Shown one piece after another: positions 1 through 6,833 of a stretch of 11,801 nt of DNA. This DNA is from CAYTOF01 sp964439435 (lineage in GTDB: Bacteria; Bacillota; Clostridia; Oscillospirales; QAMX01). The notes beneath the pieces were generated by a model. The model was not told where the DNA came from. It saw nothing but the letters and a program-made list of their open reading frames with translations, and did not search any database. Each line of letters begins with the position of its first letter. Position 1 is the stretch's first letter. The position numbers were made by a program, and so were the translations under genes. The stretch lies in contig CAYTOF010000065.1 in the NCBI GenBank assembly GCA_964439435.1, positions 1-11,801 of the forward strand, given 5' to 3'.

Positions 1-358
1 GTGCATACTCCAAAAAGATATCGCTGGAGAGGCAATTGCCCTTTCGCCCGCCAAAATCATAGTCTCCGCGCTCGTTGCCGCCCTTGACCTCGGGAAATTT
101 TTTGTACAGCCAGGGCGGACACACCGCCGTTGTCGTGCCCATAACCGTTTTGATACCGTATTTCCCCGCCAGGTCAACGGCTTTTATCATGGGCTCAAAG
201 TTAAATTCGTTTTCCCGCGGCTCATAGACGCTCCAGGCAAACTCGCCCATGCGCACGGAGTTCAGGCCGAGCTCCGCCATTTTGGCAAAATCCCGCTCCC
301 ACTGCACCTGCGGCCACCATTCGGGGTAATAAGAGGATCCGATATAAAACATTTTCAT
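1..358 (-). CDS. GH42 beta-galactosidase, N-terminal part (runs off left edge)
   Basis: The 119 visible residues match the start of the catalytic TIM barrel of glycoside hydrolase family 42, which hydrolyses terminal beta-D-galactosides. Family hallmarks visible in order are YYPEWWP (10-16), an N-V-R-M-GEFAWS block (33-43), EP followed by F-x-F (46-54), GIKTVMGTTTA (68-78), PPWL (81-84) and the GRKGNCLSSD segment (104-113). The catalytic acid/base and nucleophile lie beyond the edge, so activity cannot be judged. There is no signal peptide, so the enzyme is probably cytoplasmic. Two in-frame ATGs lie six bases apart. AAAGGA sits 2 nt before the first (358) but 8 nt before the second (352), so initiation at 352 (MFYIGSSYYPEWW) is likelier. 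It is the last visible gene of a three-gene minus-strand operon, 36 bp after the preceding gene. Confidence 0.9.
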   Translation of the reverse strand, partial: MKMFYIGSSYYPEWWPQVQWERDFAKMAELGLNSVRMGEFAWSVYEPRENEFNFEPMIKAVDLAGKYGIKTVMGTTTAVCPPWLYKKFPEVKGGNERGDYDFGGRKGNCLSSDIFLEYA

Positions 359-394
359 TTTCCTTTCAAAACAAGCTCTGTAAAGACGATGCCT

Positions 395-1612
395 TTACTC
401 CCATCTGAAGAAGAAGGCCTGGCCCGGGGCGAGCCACATGGTTATCTGTGTCAGGCCGTCTTTGGACTCATACATGCCGTTGTCGTGGAGTTTTGTGCCT
501 TTTTTGAGCTCTCTTTCCACATTTCCGTAAAAATAGAGGAAAATGCGCCTGCCCTCACCTTTGAGATAGATGGTCGGACGTATACTTCTCTCACAGGAGT
601 TGTTGGTGACCATGATATACCTCTGCCCGTCGTCGCTTTTGAAATGGGAGAAGATCATGGCCTCTTTATAATAACGAGTGTCTTTGCCCTCGGGGTGTGC
701 GATGATGCCCTCGCCGTCAAAGAAAGGAAATCCGCCGTATGTCTCGAGGGTAAACTCCGCCTTTTCCAGTGTCAGATTGGCAAGGGTGTCGGCAAAAAAG
801 TTTTTAAAGGTCGTCTGCGCCTCCCAGAGATCCTCATAGGTCTGCGTTCTGCGGCCAAAGGAGATGGCGGCGCGGCGGTAGTTGGAAAAACCGAAATCGT
901 TTTTGTAGAGATAAAACCACCACACACCCTTGGCGCCGCAGGCGGCGGCGGTGTTCAGCTGCCAGCGAAAATCGTCCAGATTCGGTGTGCGGTAGTTGAA
1001 ATGCCCTATGGCAAGCATGGTGGACCAAAAGGGGATATTGTGTCTGCGAGAGGCGTCGGAATAGTGTTTCAGGGATTGAAAGTGCTGCCACCAGCCGTCT
1101 TTCCCGGGGTTCATCTGGGTGTAGCAGTCATAGCTGAAAAGCTGTATGCCCGCCTCTGTCGCCAGGGTGTCGAGATATTCATCGAGACCATCCCACCCGG
1201 GCAGGAGGTTTAAAAAAGCGATCAGATGGGGAGCCACTTCCTTGCCGATGGCACAGGCACGGCTCGCCACCGCAAGTTGCTCATGGCGCGGCTCATCCCC
1301 GACATAATATCCCCATGCCGCCGGATGGGAGCCAAAATCTGCCAGCATCTCGGCAATGCCCCGGCGATATGCCTCCTCGCCGTCGGAGGTTAGCCTGTTC
1401 CAGTTGGCACGGCCGTCGTTTAGGACAAATTTGATGCCGTATTCATGGCCCTTGTCCAAAATATCCAAAAAGTGTTGTTTCTCACAGGCGGCGTCATAGC
1501 GTGGGGAGAGGGTGAGGTTCATGCCGAGGTCTTGCCAGTCGTCCACCGCTTCGATTTTTGTCTGGGATGCGGCGGGGTAGTTCCAAAATCCAAAGTGAAA
1601 TTGCTTTTTCAT
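395..1612 (-). CDS. Glycoside hydrolase-like TIM-barrel protein with C-terminal beta domain
   Basis: This 405-residue protein has an N-terminal alpha/beta-barrel (roughly 1-275) and a beta-rich C-terminal domain (roughly 280-405, ending in GQAFFFRWE). Barrel features include FGFWNYP near the N-terminus, GYYVGDEP at 101-108, FSYDCYTQ (159-166), NYRTP (206-210) and AKGVWWFYLY (227-236). This pattern is familiar from uncharacterised glycosidase-like proteins of gut and environmental bacteria. GDEP stands where clan GH-A enzymes carry NEP, making E107 the candidate acid/base. The later strand ending in IPFWSTML (193-200) has no glutamate where a retaining nucleophile is expected. The substrate is unknown; the adjacent GH42 suggests a galactoside-containing glycan. 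AAAGGAG lies 5 nt before the ATG. There is no signal peptide. The gene sits 84 bp after the phosphoesterase gene with no clear terminator between them. Confidence 0.72.
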   Translation of the reverse strand: MKKQFHFGFWNYPAASQTKIEAVDDWQDLGMNLTLSPRYDAACEKQHFLDILDKGHEYGIKFVLNDGRANWNRLTSDGEEAYRRGIAEMLADFGSHPAAWGYYVGDEPRHEQLAVASRACAIGKEVAPHLIAFLNLLPGWDGLDEYLDTLATEAGIQLFSYDCYTQMNPGKDGWWQHFQSLKHYSDASRRHNIPFWSTMLAIGHFNYRTPNLDDFRWQLNTAAACGAKGVWWFYLYKNDFGFSNYRRAAISFGRRTQTYEDLWEAQTTFKNFFADTLANLTLEKAEFTLETYGGFPFFDGEGIIAHPEGKDTRYYKEAMIFSHFKSDDGQRYIMVTNNSCERSIRPTIYLKGEGRRIFLYFYGNVERELKKGTKLHDNGMYESKDGLTQITMWLAPGQAFFFRWE

Positions 1613-1696
1613 AAAATCTCCTTTCGCGTTTTCGCTTATAAAGCCCTTTACAAAAGTTTGTGCTTGCCCTGTTTTAAAGGCACAGCCTTGAAAATA

Positions 1697-4054
1697 TCAC
1701 GGTTTTTCCAGTATAATCTCGTCGATATCTTTGCCCGATAAGGTGGAGAAATTCAAGATGAGTTTCTTTTCCGTGGCGGAGAGCAACCCCATGGTGAAAT
1801 CCTGCTTGCCCTCCACGGTCATCTGCTCGCGGTTGTCGCCGTAGACATAGTCCTGCCAGGGAAAACGCGCATTTCTGTCATGGACAGGCCCCGCAAAACC
1901 CGTGCAGATATAGGTGATGCCCTGTCCGATGGGGGCGCGCTTTCCGCGATACACGGTGGAGCGGATGTAGATGTGTTCATGGCCGCAGAGAGCGAGGTCA
2001 ACTCCCGCTCTTTCCAGGGCGGGCACATATTTCTGTGTGAAGGTGCGGCCGCTCTTGCCATAGGGCGAGGAGTGCATGAGAGCGACAATCCAAGGGGCGC
2101 CGAGCTCTCCGACTGCGGCAAGCTCTTTTTCCACTTCGCTTATAAAGAGCTCGGGCAGCTCATCGCCATGGCCGGGCAGGCTGACAAAGGTCACAGGGCC
2201 GATTCGCACCGTGTAGAGGAGCTCGTCTGTGGTCTTTTCCCCGCGCAGGGGCAGGTTCCAATGGCTCTTGTAGTTGGTGATTTCGGTTGCGCCCCACTCA
2301 TGGTTTCCCGGAGTGGGGATCCAGATTTTGCCCGCAAAAATCTCAGGAGCGGCGTTGATTGTGCGCAGGTAATCCGCCTTGGAGCCCGGCGAGTCCACCA
2401 GGTCTCCCGTCGAGAGCATGACGGAGGGGCAGGGGATGCGGTTTGCGCTCTCCCGCAAGAGCACCCCGAGCATGGGATAAAAGCTCTCCACATCGCCGAT
2501 TTGCGCATCGGAGATGATGGCGGCGTGCAGCTTTTGCGGATTTTGGGGCATTGTCTTGCATTCATATTCGGCACTAAACCCCGCCTCACCGCCAAAACAG
2601 CAGAGATAGGTTGTCTGCGGGTCGAGATTGTGGCAGGTGACATCGTATTGCGCCGCGTCTCTGTAGATGTCCACGCGGTTGTTTGCGATCATCTTGCGCG
2701 AAATCCACTCCCTGGCAACGCTGCTCTTTGCAGGGACAAGAATGGAGCTGCTCGCAGGGTCTTCGGGACGGCGGATTTTCAGATAGTTTTGAGGGGCGTC
2801 AAGGGAGGCAAACCAGGCAAAAGCCATGGTGCGGGCACTGTCCTTGGTCACTCCGCGGGTGATTGTCGTCGGGATGTGGGGATAAGTGCCGTCCCTTGGC
2901 GCGGCATTTATGGTAAAGACGGGGGACTGTCTGCCCGCGGCGTCTTTTGCCTGCAGGAAAAACACAAGGTCATCGGGGTAGTCGTCCTTGGTGAAAAACA
3001 GCGTCTCCAACACACCGCCCGTTAAAGGGAGGGGGGATTTGTCCGCACTATAGGGCTCACCCTCGATGGTGCGGCAGTCCAGGATGTGAATGCTCACAGG
3101 TTCGGTGGGTACATGGCCCTGGTGGGTTAACACTTCGATGCGGCAGGGCCTGCCCTTGGTGCAGCCCTGAAAGTCCGCCGTGTAAAAATGCGGCGGCTCG
3201 TCGCCCTCGTTTACAATGGAGGGCCTGCCCAGATCGCCAAAGGCCTTGATGTCTGCCCCGGCGGAGATCATGTCTATGTCGGAGATGCGCAGGGTGCCGG
3301 CTTTTTTCGCTCCGGGCTCGTTTGTCAGATAGACCATATTGTCAAAGAGAGCGGGCAAGGAAAAGTTGGAATCAAAGAGATAGAGCAGCCTGCGCCAACC
3401 CACAAAGTCCAGGATATAGGAGTTTTGGGAGACAAGGCTTGAGTTGTCCCGCGTTTTGAGCCGCAGCTGCACGCGGTTTCCCGAGCCGTCTCCATACAGC
3501 CACTGGGATATGCCGAGGGGGCGGGGCGTGTCGACGCGGTGCCGCAGCATTTTCATGGAGGAGTCTCCGCGGGTCAGGGTGAAATCATACCGAAACCGCA
3601 GCGCGGCTCTGCCGCCGGGAAGCATATTCGAGTTTTCCTCGCGGCAGATGTCCACCATGCGCTTGATGATGGGCAGGTTTTCCTGTCCGTCGGCGCGAAA
3701 GAGGGGGTATTCGGGCGCGATGCCCTCAGCGGTGACAAAAATCGAGAGCACGGCGCTCTGCCCGTGATCGAACTCCGCCGATAAAATCGCATTTTTCTCC
3801 TCCGGCCTTGCCAGCAGATATTCGGGTTTTATGGTGAGTGTGGTGCCGTCAAACTCATAGTCTGCGCCCTCGGTGAGAGCGGAGCCGAGTTTTTCATAGT
3901 GATAGCCCTCATGTACCGAAAGCAGCGTGTTTCCGCGCAGGTCGATTTTGGCGGTGATGGCGCAAGGGGCGTTCTTGTAAAAGACCATGTCCCTTTCCGC
4001 TATAAGCGCATCAAAATATTTAGCGCGTCCTGTTTTTTTCAAATCCATTTCCAT
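1697..4054 (-). CDS. Multidomain calcineurin-like metallophosphoesterase (PAP-type)
   Basis: This 785-residue protein ends in a complete calcineurin-like phosphoesterase domain (about 509-720). Metal-binding motifs are SDAQ (515-518), GDLVD (550-554), GNHE (583-586), the H in ALMHSSP (661) and GHEH (691-694). D-x-Q in the first motif, with the preceding FN3-like domain (about 396-503), resembles purple acid phosphatase relatives. Upstream modules are an X2-like Ig fold (about 30-107: GADYEFDGTTLTI then EYL) and a galactose-binding-like beta-sandwich (about 145-265, with LYGDGSGN and DFVGW). Such modules are typical of extracellular proteins, yet no signal peptide is visible. The frame is open to 4129, but that start would lie about 6 nt from the predicted transcription start and has no ribosome site. 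ATGs at 4054 and 4048 follow GGA-rich sequence and are preferred. It is first in the operon with two glycosidase genes; substrate unknown. Confidence 0.85.
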   Translation of the reverse strand: MEMDLKKTGRAKYFDALIAERDMVFYKNAPCAITAKIDLRGNTLLSVHEGYHYEKLGSALTEGADYEFDGTTLTIKPEYLLARPEEKNAILSAEFDHGQSAVLSIFVTAEGIAPEYPLFRADGQENLPIIKRMVDICREENSNMLPGGRAALRFRYDFTLTRGDSSMKMLRHRVDTPRPLGISQWLYGDGSGNRVQLRLKTRDNSSLVSQNSYILDFVGWRRLLYLFDSNFSLPALFDNMVYLTNEPGAKKAGTLRISDIDMISAGADIKAFGDLGRPSIVNEGDEPPHFYTADFQGCTKGRPCRIEVLTHQGHVPTEPVSIHILDCRTIEGEPYSADKSPLPLTGGVLETLFFTKDDYPDDLVFFLQAKDAAGRQSPVFTINAAPRDGTYPHIPTTITRGVTKDSARTMAFAWFASLDAPQNYLKIRRPEDPASSSILVPAKSSVAREWISRKMIANNRVDIYRDAAQYDVTCHNLDPQTTYLCCFGGEAGFSAEYECKTMPQNPQKLHAAIISDAQIGDVESFYPMLGVLLRESANRIPCPSVMLSTGDLVDSPGSKADYLRTINAAPEIFAGKIWIPTPGNHEWGATEITNYKSHWNLPLRGEKTTDELLYTVRIGPVTFVSLPGHGDELPELFISEVEKELAAVGELGAPWIVALMHSSPYGKSGRTFTQKYVPALERAGVDLALCGHEHIYIRSTVYRGKRAPIGQGITYICTGFAGPVHDRNARFPWQDYVYGDNREQMTVEGKQDFTMGLLSATEKKLILNFSTLSGKDIDEIILEKP

Positions 4055-4141
4055 TCCATCCGTCTGTTGTTTTTGATATGTGCAAAATTTATAATGTTTG
4101 TTGTTGCGGCAATCCTGCGGGGAAAGCAAAAATCTGCACCT

Positions 4142-4170
4142 ATTATATCAGGGGCGCAAAGCTTTGACAA
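4142..4170 (-). promoter_or_regulatory. Sigma-70 promoter for the phosphoesterase/glycosidase operon
   Basis: On the minus strand, TTGTCA (complement of 4165-4170) is followed after exactly 17 bp by a consensus TATAAT (complement of 4142-4147). This puts the transcript start near 4135 and gives an 80-nt leader to the ATG at 4054. The -35 overlaps the palindrome CAAAGCTTTG (4157-4166), a possible operator. Inferred from sequence only. Confidence 0.7.
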
Positions 4171-4200
4171 CGCATGGCTCACTTTCTGCCCGTTTTCAGA

Positions 4201-4229
4201 TTGCCTTTGAGGCTGTTTTGAGATATAAT
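4201..4229 (+). promoter_or_regulatory. Sigma-70 promoter of the restriction-modification operon
   Basis: TTGCCT (4201-4206) and TATAAT (4224-4229) are separated by 17 bp, with predicted transcription start near 4236 and a leader of about 38 nt. It points away from the phosphoesterase promoter, and the two cores are 30 bp apart. No second promoter is obvious between the three R-M genes, so they are probably one transcript. Confidence 0.65.
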
Positions 4230-4260
4230 ATGGTGAGCGACATAATTTTAGATTACTTAA

Positions 4261-4267
4261 AGGGGAG
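4261..4267 (+). promoter_or_regulatory. Ribosome-binding site deciding a TTG start
   Basis: AGGGGAG lies 6 nt before TTG at 4274. No in-frame ATG exists upstream or near the N-terminus, and the conserved KPFVKWAGGK motif starts only seven residues in. TTG is therefore the best start for the methyltransferase. Confidence 0.7.
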
Positions 4268-4273
4268 ATATTT

Positions 4274-5173
4274 TTGAATACTCTTTTAGCCAAACCATTT
4301 GTAAAATGGGCAGGAGGTAAATCACAATTGTTGTCTGAAATCCGGGCAAAATATCCTGTAGGTTTTGGAAAATCAATAACAAAATATGCAGAGCCTTTTG
4401 TTGGTGGAGGTGCTGTATTATTTGATGTCTTGAATAATTATCAGCTTGAGTCTGTTTACATAAGCGATATCAATCGCGAATTGATAACAACATATTTAGC
4501 AATACGAGACAATGTTTTGGAATTGTCTGCCCTTTTAAATAAAATGCAAAATGAATATTGGGATTTAAACATAGACGAACGCAAAGAGTATTATTATGGC
4601 AAAAGAGATGCTTTCAACAATTTAAAATCCGACATAAATGGAGGCAATGAGATTTTAATAGCATCTCTATTTATCTTTTTAAATCGAACTTGCTTTAATG
4701 GTTTGTATCGCGTCAATTCAAAAGGCTTCTTTAATGTACCCATTGGGAATTATAAAAAACCTTTGATTTATGATAAAAACAACATCATTGCCGTTTCTAG
4801 ACAGCTTGAGCGCGTACAGATAATATGTGGAGATTATAGAAAGTCAAGAAATTTCATTGACGAAAACACATTGGCATATTTTGACCCCCCATATCGACCG
4901 ATATCTAAATCATCAAACTTTACCGCTTATGCAACTGATGGATTTGGAGATGATGAGCAAAGACAGCTTGCATTGTTTATAAATGAAATGAGTATAAAAG
5001 GTGCATATATAATAGCAAGCAACTCAGATCCTAAAAACATGGACTCAAAAGACGAATTTTTTGACTCCCTCTATCATAACCATAAAATCAAACGAATAAA
5101 CGCAAACCGTATGATAAATTCTTCATCAGAAGGACGTGGAAAAATCAAAGAATTGCTCATTATCAACTATTAA
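4274..5173 (+). CDS. dpnM: DpnM/Dam-like DNA adenine N6-methyltransferase (GATC)
   Basis: This 299-residue protein is an alpha-class (MT-A70-unrelated) Dam-type methyltransferase, transferring a methyl group from S-adenosylmethionine to the adenine of GATC. Motif X is FVKWAGGK (9-16), motif I EPFVGGGAVLFD (40-51), motif II ISDIN (63-67) and catalytic motif IV DPPY (204-207). The RVNSKGFFNVP segment (146-156) and FNGLYR before it match the target-recognition region of M.DpnII and Dam, which supports GATC specificity. Length is normal for the family. It should protect host DNA from the endonuclease encoded 19 bp downstream. Translation starts at TTG with AGGGGAG six bases upstream; the weak start may limit dosage. 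Base composition is AT-rich, unlike the flanking genes. Family assignment is firm; GATC specificity is inferred from similarity. Confidence 0.93.
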   Translation: MNTLLAKPFVKWAGGKSQLLSEIRAKYPVGFGKSITKYAEPFVGGGAVLFDVLNNYQLESVYISDINRELITTYLAIRDNVLELSALLNKMQNEYWDLNIDERKEYYYGKRDAFNNLKSDINGGNEILIASLFIFLNRTCFNGLYRVNSKGFFNVPIGNYKKPLIYDKNNIIAVSRQLERVQIICGDYRKSRNFIDENTLAYFDPPYRPISKSSNFTAYATDGFGDDEQRQLALFINEMSIKGAYIIASNSDPKNMDSKDEFFDSLYHNHKIKRINANRMINSSSEGRGKIKELLIINY

Positions 5174-5180
5174 CCCAAAA

Positions 5181-5186
5181 AAGGAG
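5181..5186 (+). promoter_or_regulatory. Ribosome-binding site fixing the endonuclease start
   Basis: AAGGAG ends 6 nt before ATG at 5193. The open frame extends upstream to 5136 inside the methyltransferase gene, but that start has no ribosome site. Family proteins begin with a short stretch before FDEWLS-like sequence, as here (RDFEEWLSYF). Confidence 0.75.
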
Positions 5187-5192
5187 AATATC

Positions 5193-6050
5193 ATGCGAGA
5201 TTTTGAAGAATGGCTATCATATTTTAAAAACAGTATATCGGACTACTCGTATTATACAGATTTTGAAAAAATATACAATAATATTGACTCCGTTAAGGTT
5301 GAATTGAACATACTTAACTCTCTTGTTGGTTCTAAAAACATAGAGGCAGAATTCAAAGACTTGCTTATAAAATATCCTCAAACATTAAAATGCATACCTC
5401 TTTTATTGGCGGTAAGAGAAGAAGAAATATTTGTGTTGGATAATGAGAGGGAATACCTTTTTAATTTTGATAAAATTAACTATTCAATTGATGAATACCT
5501 TGTTTTTATGAGAAAGACAGGTCTTTTCGATTTGCTTGAAAAGCATATCATTTCCAGCCTTGTAGATTACGCAACAGGAGTAGAAACAGGGTCAGACACC
5601 AACGCAAGAAAAAATCGTGGAGGTGTTTTGATGGAAAAGAAAGTTGAATCCTATTTGCAAAAAGCGGGGTTTAAAATTCAGGAAACTTATTTTAAGGAAA
5701 TGAAACGCTCAGCTATTGAAAGAAAATGGAAAATAGACCTATCAAGCATATCAAACAGAGGAAGAACAGAAAAGCGTTTTGATTTTGTTGTCAAAACGAA
5801 AAACAATATTTATGCTATCGAAACCAATTTTTATTCCGGTGGCGGTTCAAAGTTAAACGAGACAGCTAGGAGTTATAAAAACCTAGCTTTGGAAGCGGCT
5901 CCGCTATCGGGATTTGTCTTCGTTTGGATAACCGACGGGAAAGGCTGGAACAGTGCAAGAAACAATCTCGCAGAAACATTTGCTGTAATGGATCATGTTT
6001 ACAACATAAATGACATGGAAAACGGTATTATGAACAGGATATTTATATGA
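5193..6050 (+). CDS. dpnB: DpnII-like type II restriction endonuclease (GATC)
   Basis: This 285-residue protein closely resembles R.DpnII along its whole length; the enzyme cleaves unmethylated GATC. Matching blocks are FEEWLSYF (4-11), YYTDF (20-24), NSLVGSKNI (42-50), SLVDYATGVETGSDTN (122-137) and ARKNRGG (138-144). The RFDFVV to YAIETNFYSG stretch (195-215) is followed by GSKLNETARSYK (218-229) and FVWITDGKGW (243-252). D197 and E210 are candidate metal ligands of a PD-(D/E)XK-like centre; N212 stands where lysine is usual, and R.DpnII as I recall it also has E-x-N there. Length equals the family norm, with no frameshift or truncation, so the enzyme should be functional. It lies 19 bp after the protective methyltransferase gene and overlaps the next gene by four bases (ATGA), implying one transcript. 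Confidence 0.93.
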   Translation: MRDFEEWLSYFKNSISDYSYYTDFEKIYNNIDSVKVELNILNSLVGSKNIEAEFKDLLIKYPQTLKCIPLLLAVREEEIFVLDNEREYLFNFDKINYSIDEYLVFMRKTGLFDLLEKHIISSLVDYATGVETGSDTNARKNRGGVLMEKKVESYLQKAGFKIQETYFKEMKRSAIERKWKIDLSSISNRGRTEKRFDFVVKTKNNIYAIETNFYSGGGSKLNETARSYKNLALEAAPLSGFVFVWITDGKGWNSARNNLAETFAVMDHVYNINDMENGIMNRIFI

Positions 6051-6784
6051 GCATAAAACAATGGGAACCCGAAGATTTTGAGCTTGAAATGAACACTGTA
6101 TGGAGTTTTCCGGAACGCGGTAAATGGGCTACACATGATTCAAAATATAGAGGGAATTGGTCACCTTATATTCCACGCAACGTTATATTGCGGTATTCGG
6201 AAGTGGGAGATGTTGTGCTTGACCAATTTGCAGGAGGGGGCACAACGCTTGTTGAAGCGAAATTGCTGGGAAGAAATATATTGGGTGTGGATATCAATCC
6301 GGAATCAGTTGAGCTATGCAGAGAAAAAACCTGTTTTGAATATCCGAACGCTGGAAATGTAGCTATAAGGCAAGGCGATGCAAGAGATTTGGATTTTGTG
6401 TTGGATGAAAGCGTCGATTTAATATGCACACATCCGCCGTATGCTGATATAATCAATTACAGCGAGGACATCGAAGGTGATCTTTCTCGTTTGAAAGTAC
6501 AAGACTTTTTGCAAGAAATGGAAAGTGTGGCAAATGAATGCTTTCGAGTTCTTAAAAGTGGTAAGTTTTGTGCTATACTTATGGGGGATACGCGTAAAAA
6601 AGGTTGTGTCATACCCATGAGCTTTGAAGTGATGAGCATATTTCAAAACGCTGGATTTACACTGAAAGAGCTTGTTATAAAGGAACAACACAACTGCAAA
6701 GCTACTGGATACTGGAAAACAAACAGTATAAAGTATAATTTCCTACTGCTTGCCCATGAGTATTTATTCATATTTAGAAAATAA
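6047..6784 (+). CDS. Second DNA methyltransferase (N6-adenine/N4-cytosine type, THPPY motif)
   Basis: This 245-residue protein is an S-adenosylmethionine-dependent DNA amino-methyltransferase of the N6/N4 superfamily. Visible elements are WSFPERGKWATH (19-30), GNWSPYIPRN (36-45), motif I DQFAGGGTT (59-67), motif II GVDINPE (80-86) and motif IV THPPY (128-132), followed by ADIINYSEDIEGDLS (133-147). Later blocks are AILMGDTR (176-183), KEQHNCKATGYWK (212-224) and HEYLFIF (237-243). Motif order I then IV differs from the IV-then-I order of DpnA, the usual second methyltransferase of DpnII systems. Whether it methylates adenine or cytosine, and in which site, cannot be read from the sequence. 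Its ATG overlaps the endonuclease stop (ATGA), with AGGA seven bases upstream, so translation is probably coupled. Alternative: it is a separate methyltransferase that merely travels with the R-M pair. Confidence 0.88.
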   Translation: MSIKQWEPEDFELEMNTVWSFPERGKWATHDSKYRGNWSPYIPRNVILRYSEVGDVVLDQFAGGGTTLVEAKLLGRNILGVDINPESVELCREKTCFEYPNAGNVAIRQGDARDLDFVLDESVDLICTHPPYADIINYSEDIEGDLSRLKVQDFLQEMESVANECFRVLKSGKFCAILMGDTRKKGCVIPMSFEVMSIFQNAGFTLKELVIKEQHNCKATGYWKTNSIKYNFLLLAHEYLFIFRK

Positions 6785-6833
6785 ACCACATAAACTCAAA
6801 CAAATAAACCCCAAAAAGAAAAGGAAAATACAC

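Larger units (their letters stand above)
4201..6784 (+). other. AT-rich DpnII-type restriction-modification cassette (probable genomic island)
   Basis: Three closely packed plus-strand genes (methyltransferase, endonuclease, second methyltransferase) form a self-contained R-M operon. They are conspicuously AT-rich, with A/T third positions, while genes on both sides are GC-rich with G/C third positions. The change is sharp: GC-rich sequence resumes within the first 30 codons of the gene starting at 6834. No transposase, integrase, tRNA or clear terminal repeat marks the ends, so the mechanism of entry is unknown. The exact borders are estimates. Confidence 0.75.

Noticed and set aside
389..1213. 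Plus-strand open frame of 274 codons opposite the glycosidase-like gene
   Set aside because: Antisense to a well-supported gene, with no domain and no good ribosome site.
1613..1696. Terminator or internal promoter between the phosphoesterase and glycosidase-like genes
   Set aside because: Only weak imperfect complementarity (GCCTTT with AAAGGGC) was found, with no T tract and no good -10/-35 pair.
1880..3025. Long plus-strand open frame of 381 codons opposite the phosphoesterase gene
   Set aside because: It lies wholly antisense to a gene with complete catalytic motifs, has no recognisable domain, and is the sort of frame that GC-rich codon use produces on the other strand.
4039..4293. Minus-strand open frame of 84 codons crossing both divergent promoters
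   Set aside because: It would cover the phosphoesterase promoter and its start, has no ribosome site, and looks like chance in AT-rich intergenic DNA.
6750..6833. Longer N-terminus for the thioredoxin-like protein
   Set aside because: The extra codons overlap the methyltransferase gene end, are lysine/asparagine-rich and AT-rich, and have no ribosome site, while 6834 has a good one.
4130..6833. Transposase, integrase, attachment site or flanking repeats at the R-M cassette borders
   Set aside because: No such gene or convincing direct or inverted repeat was seen near either border.
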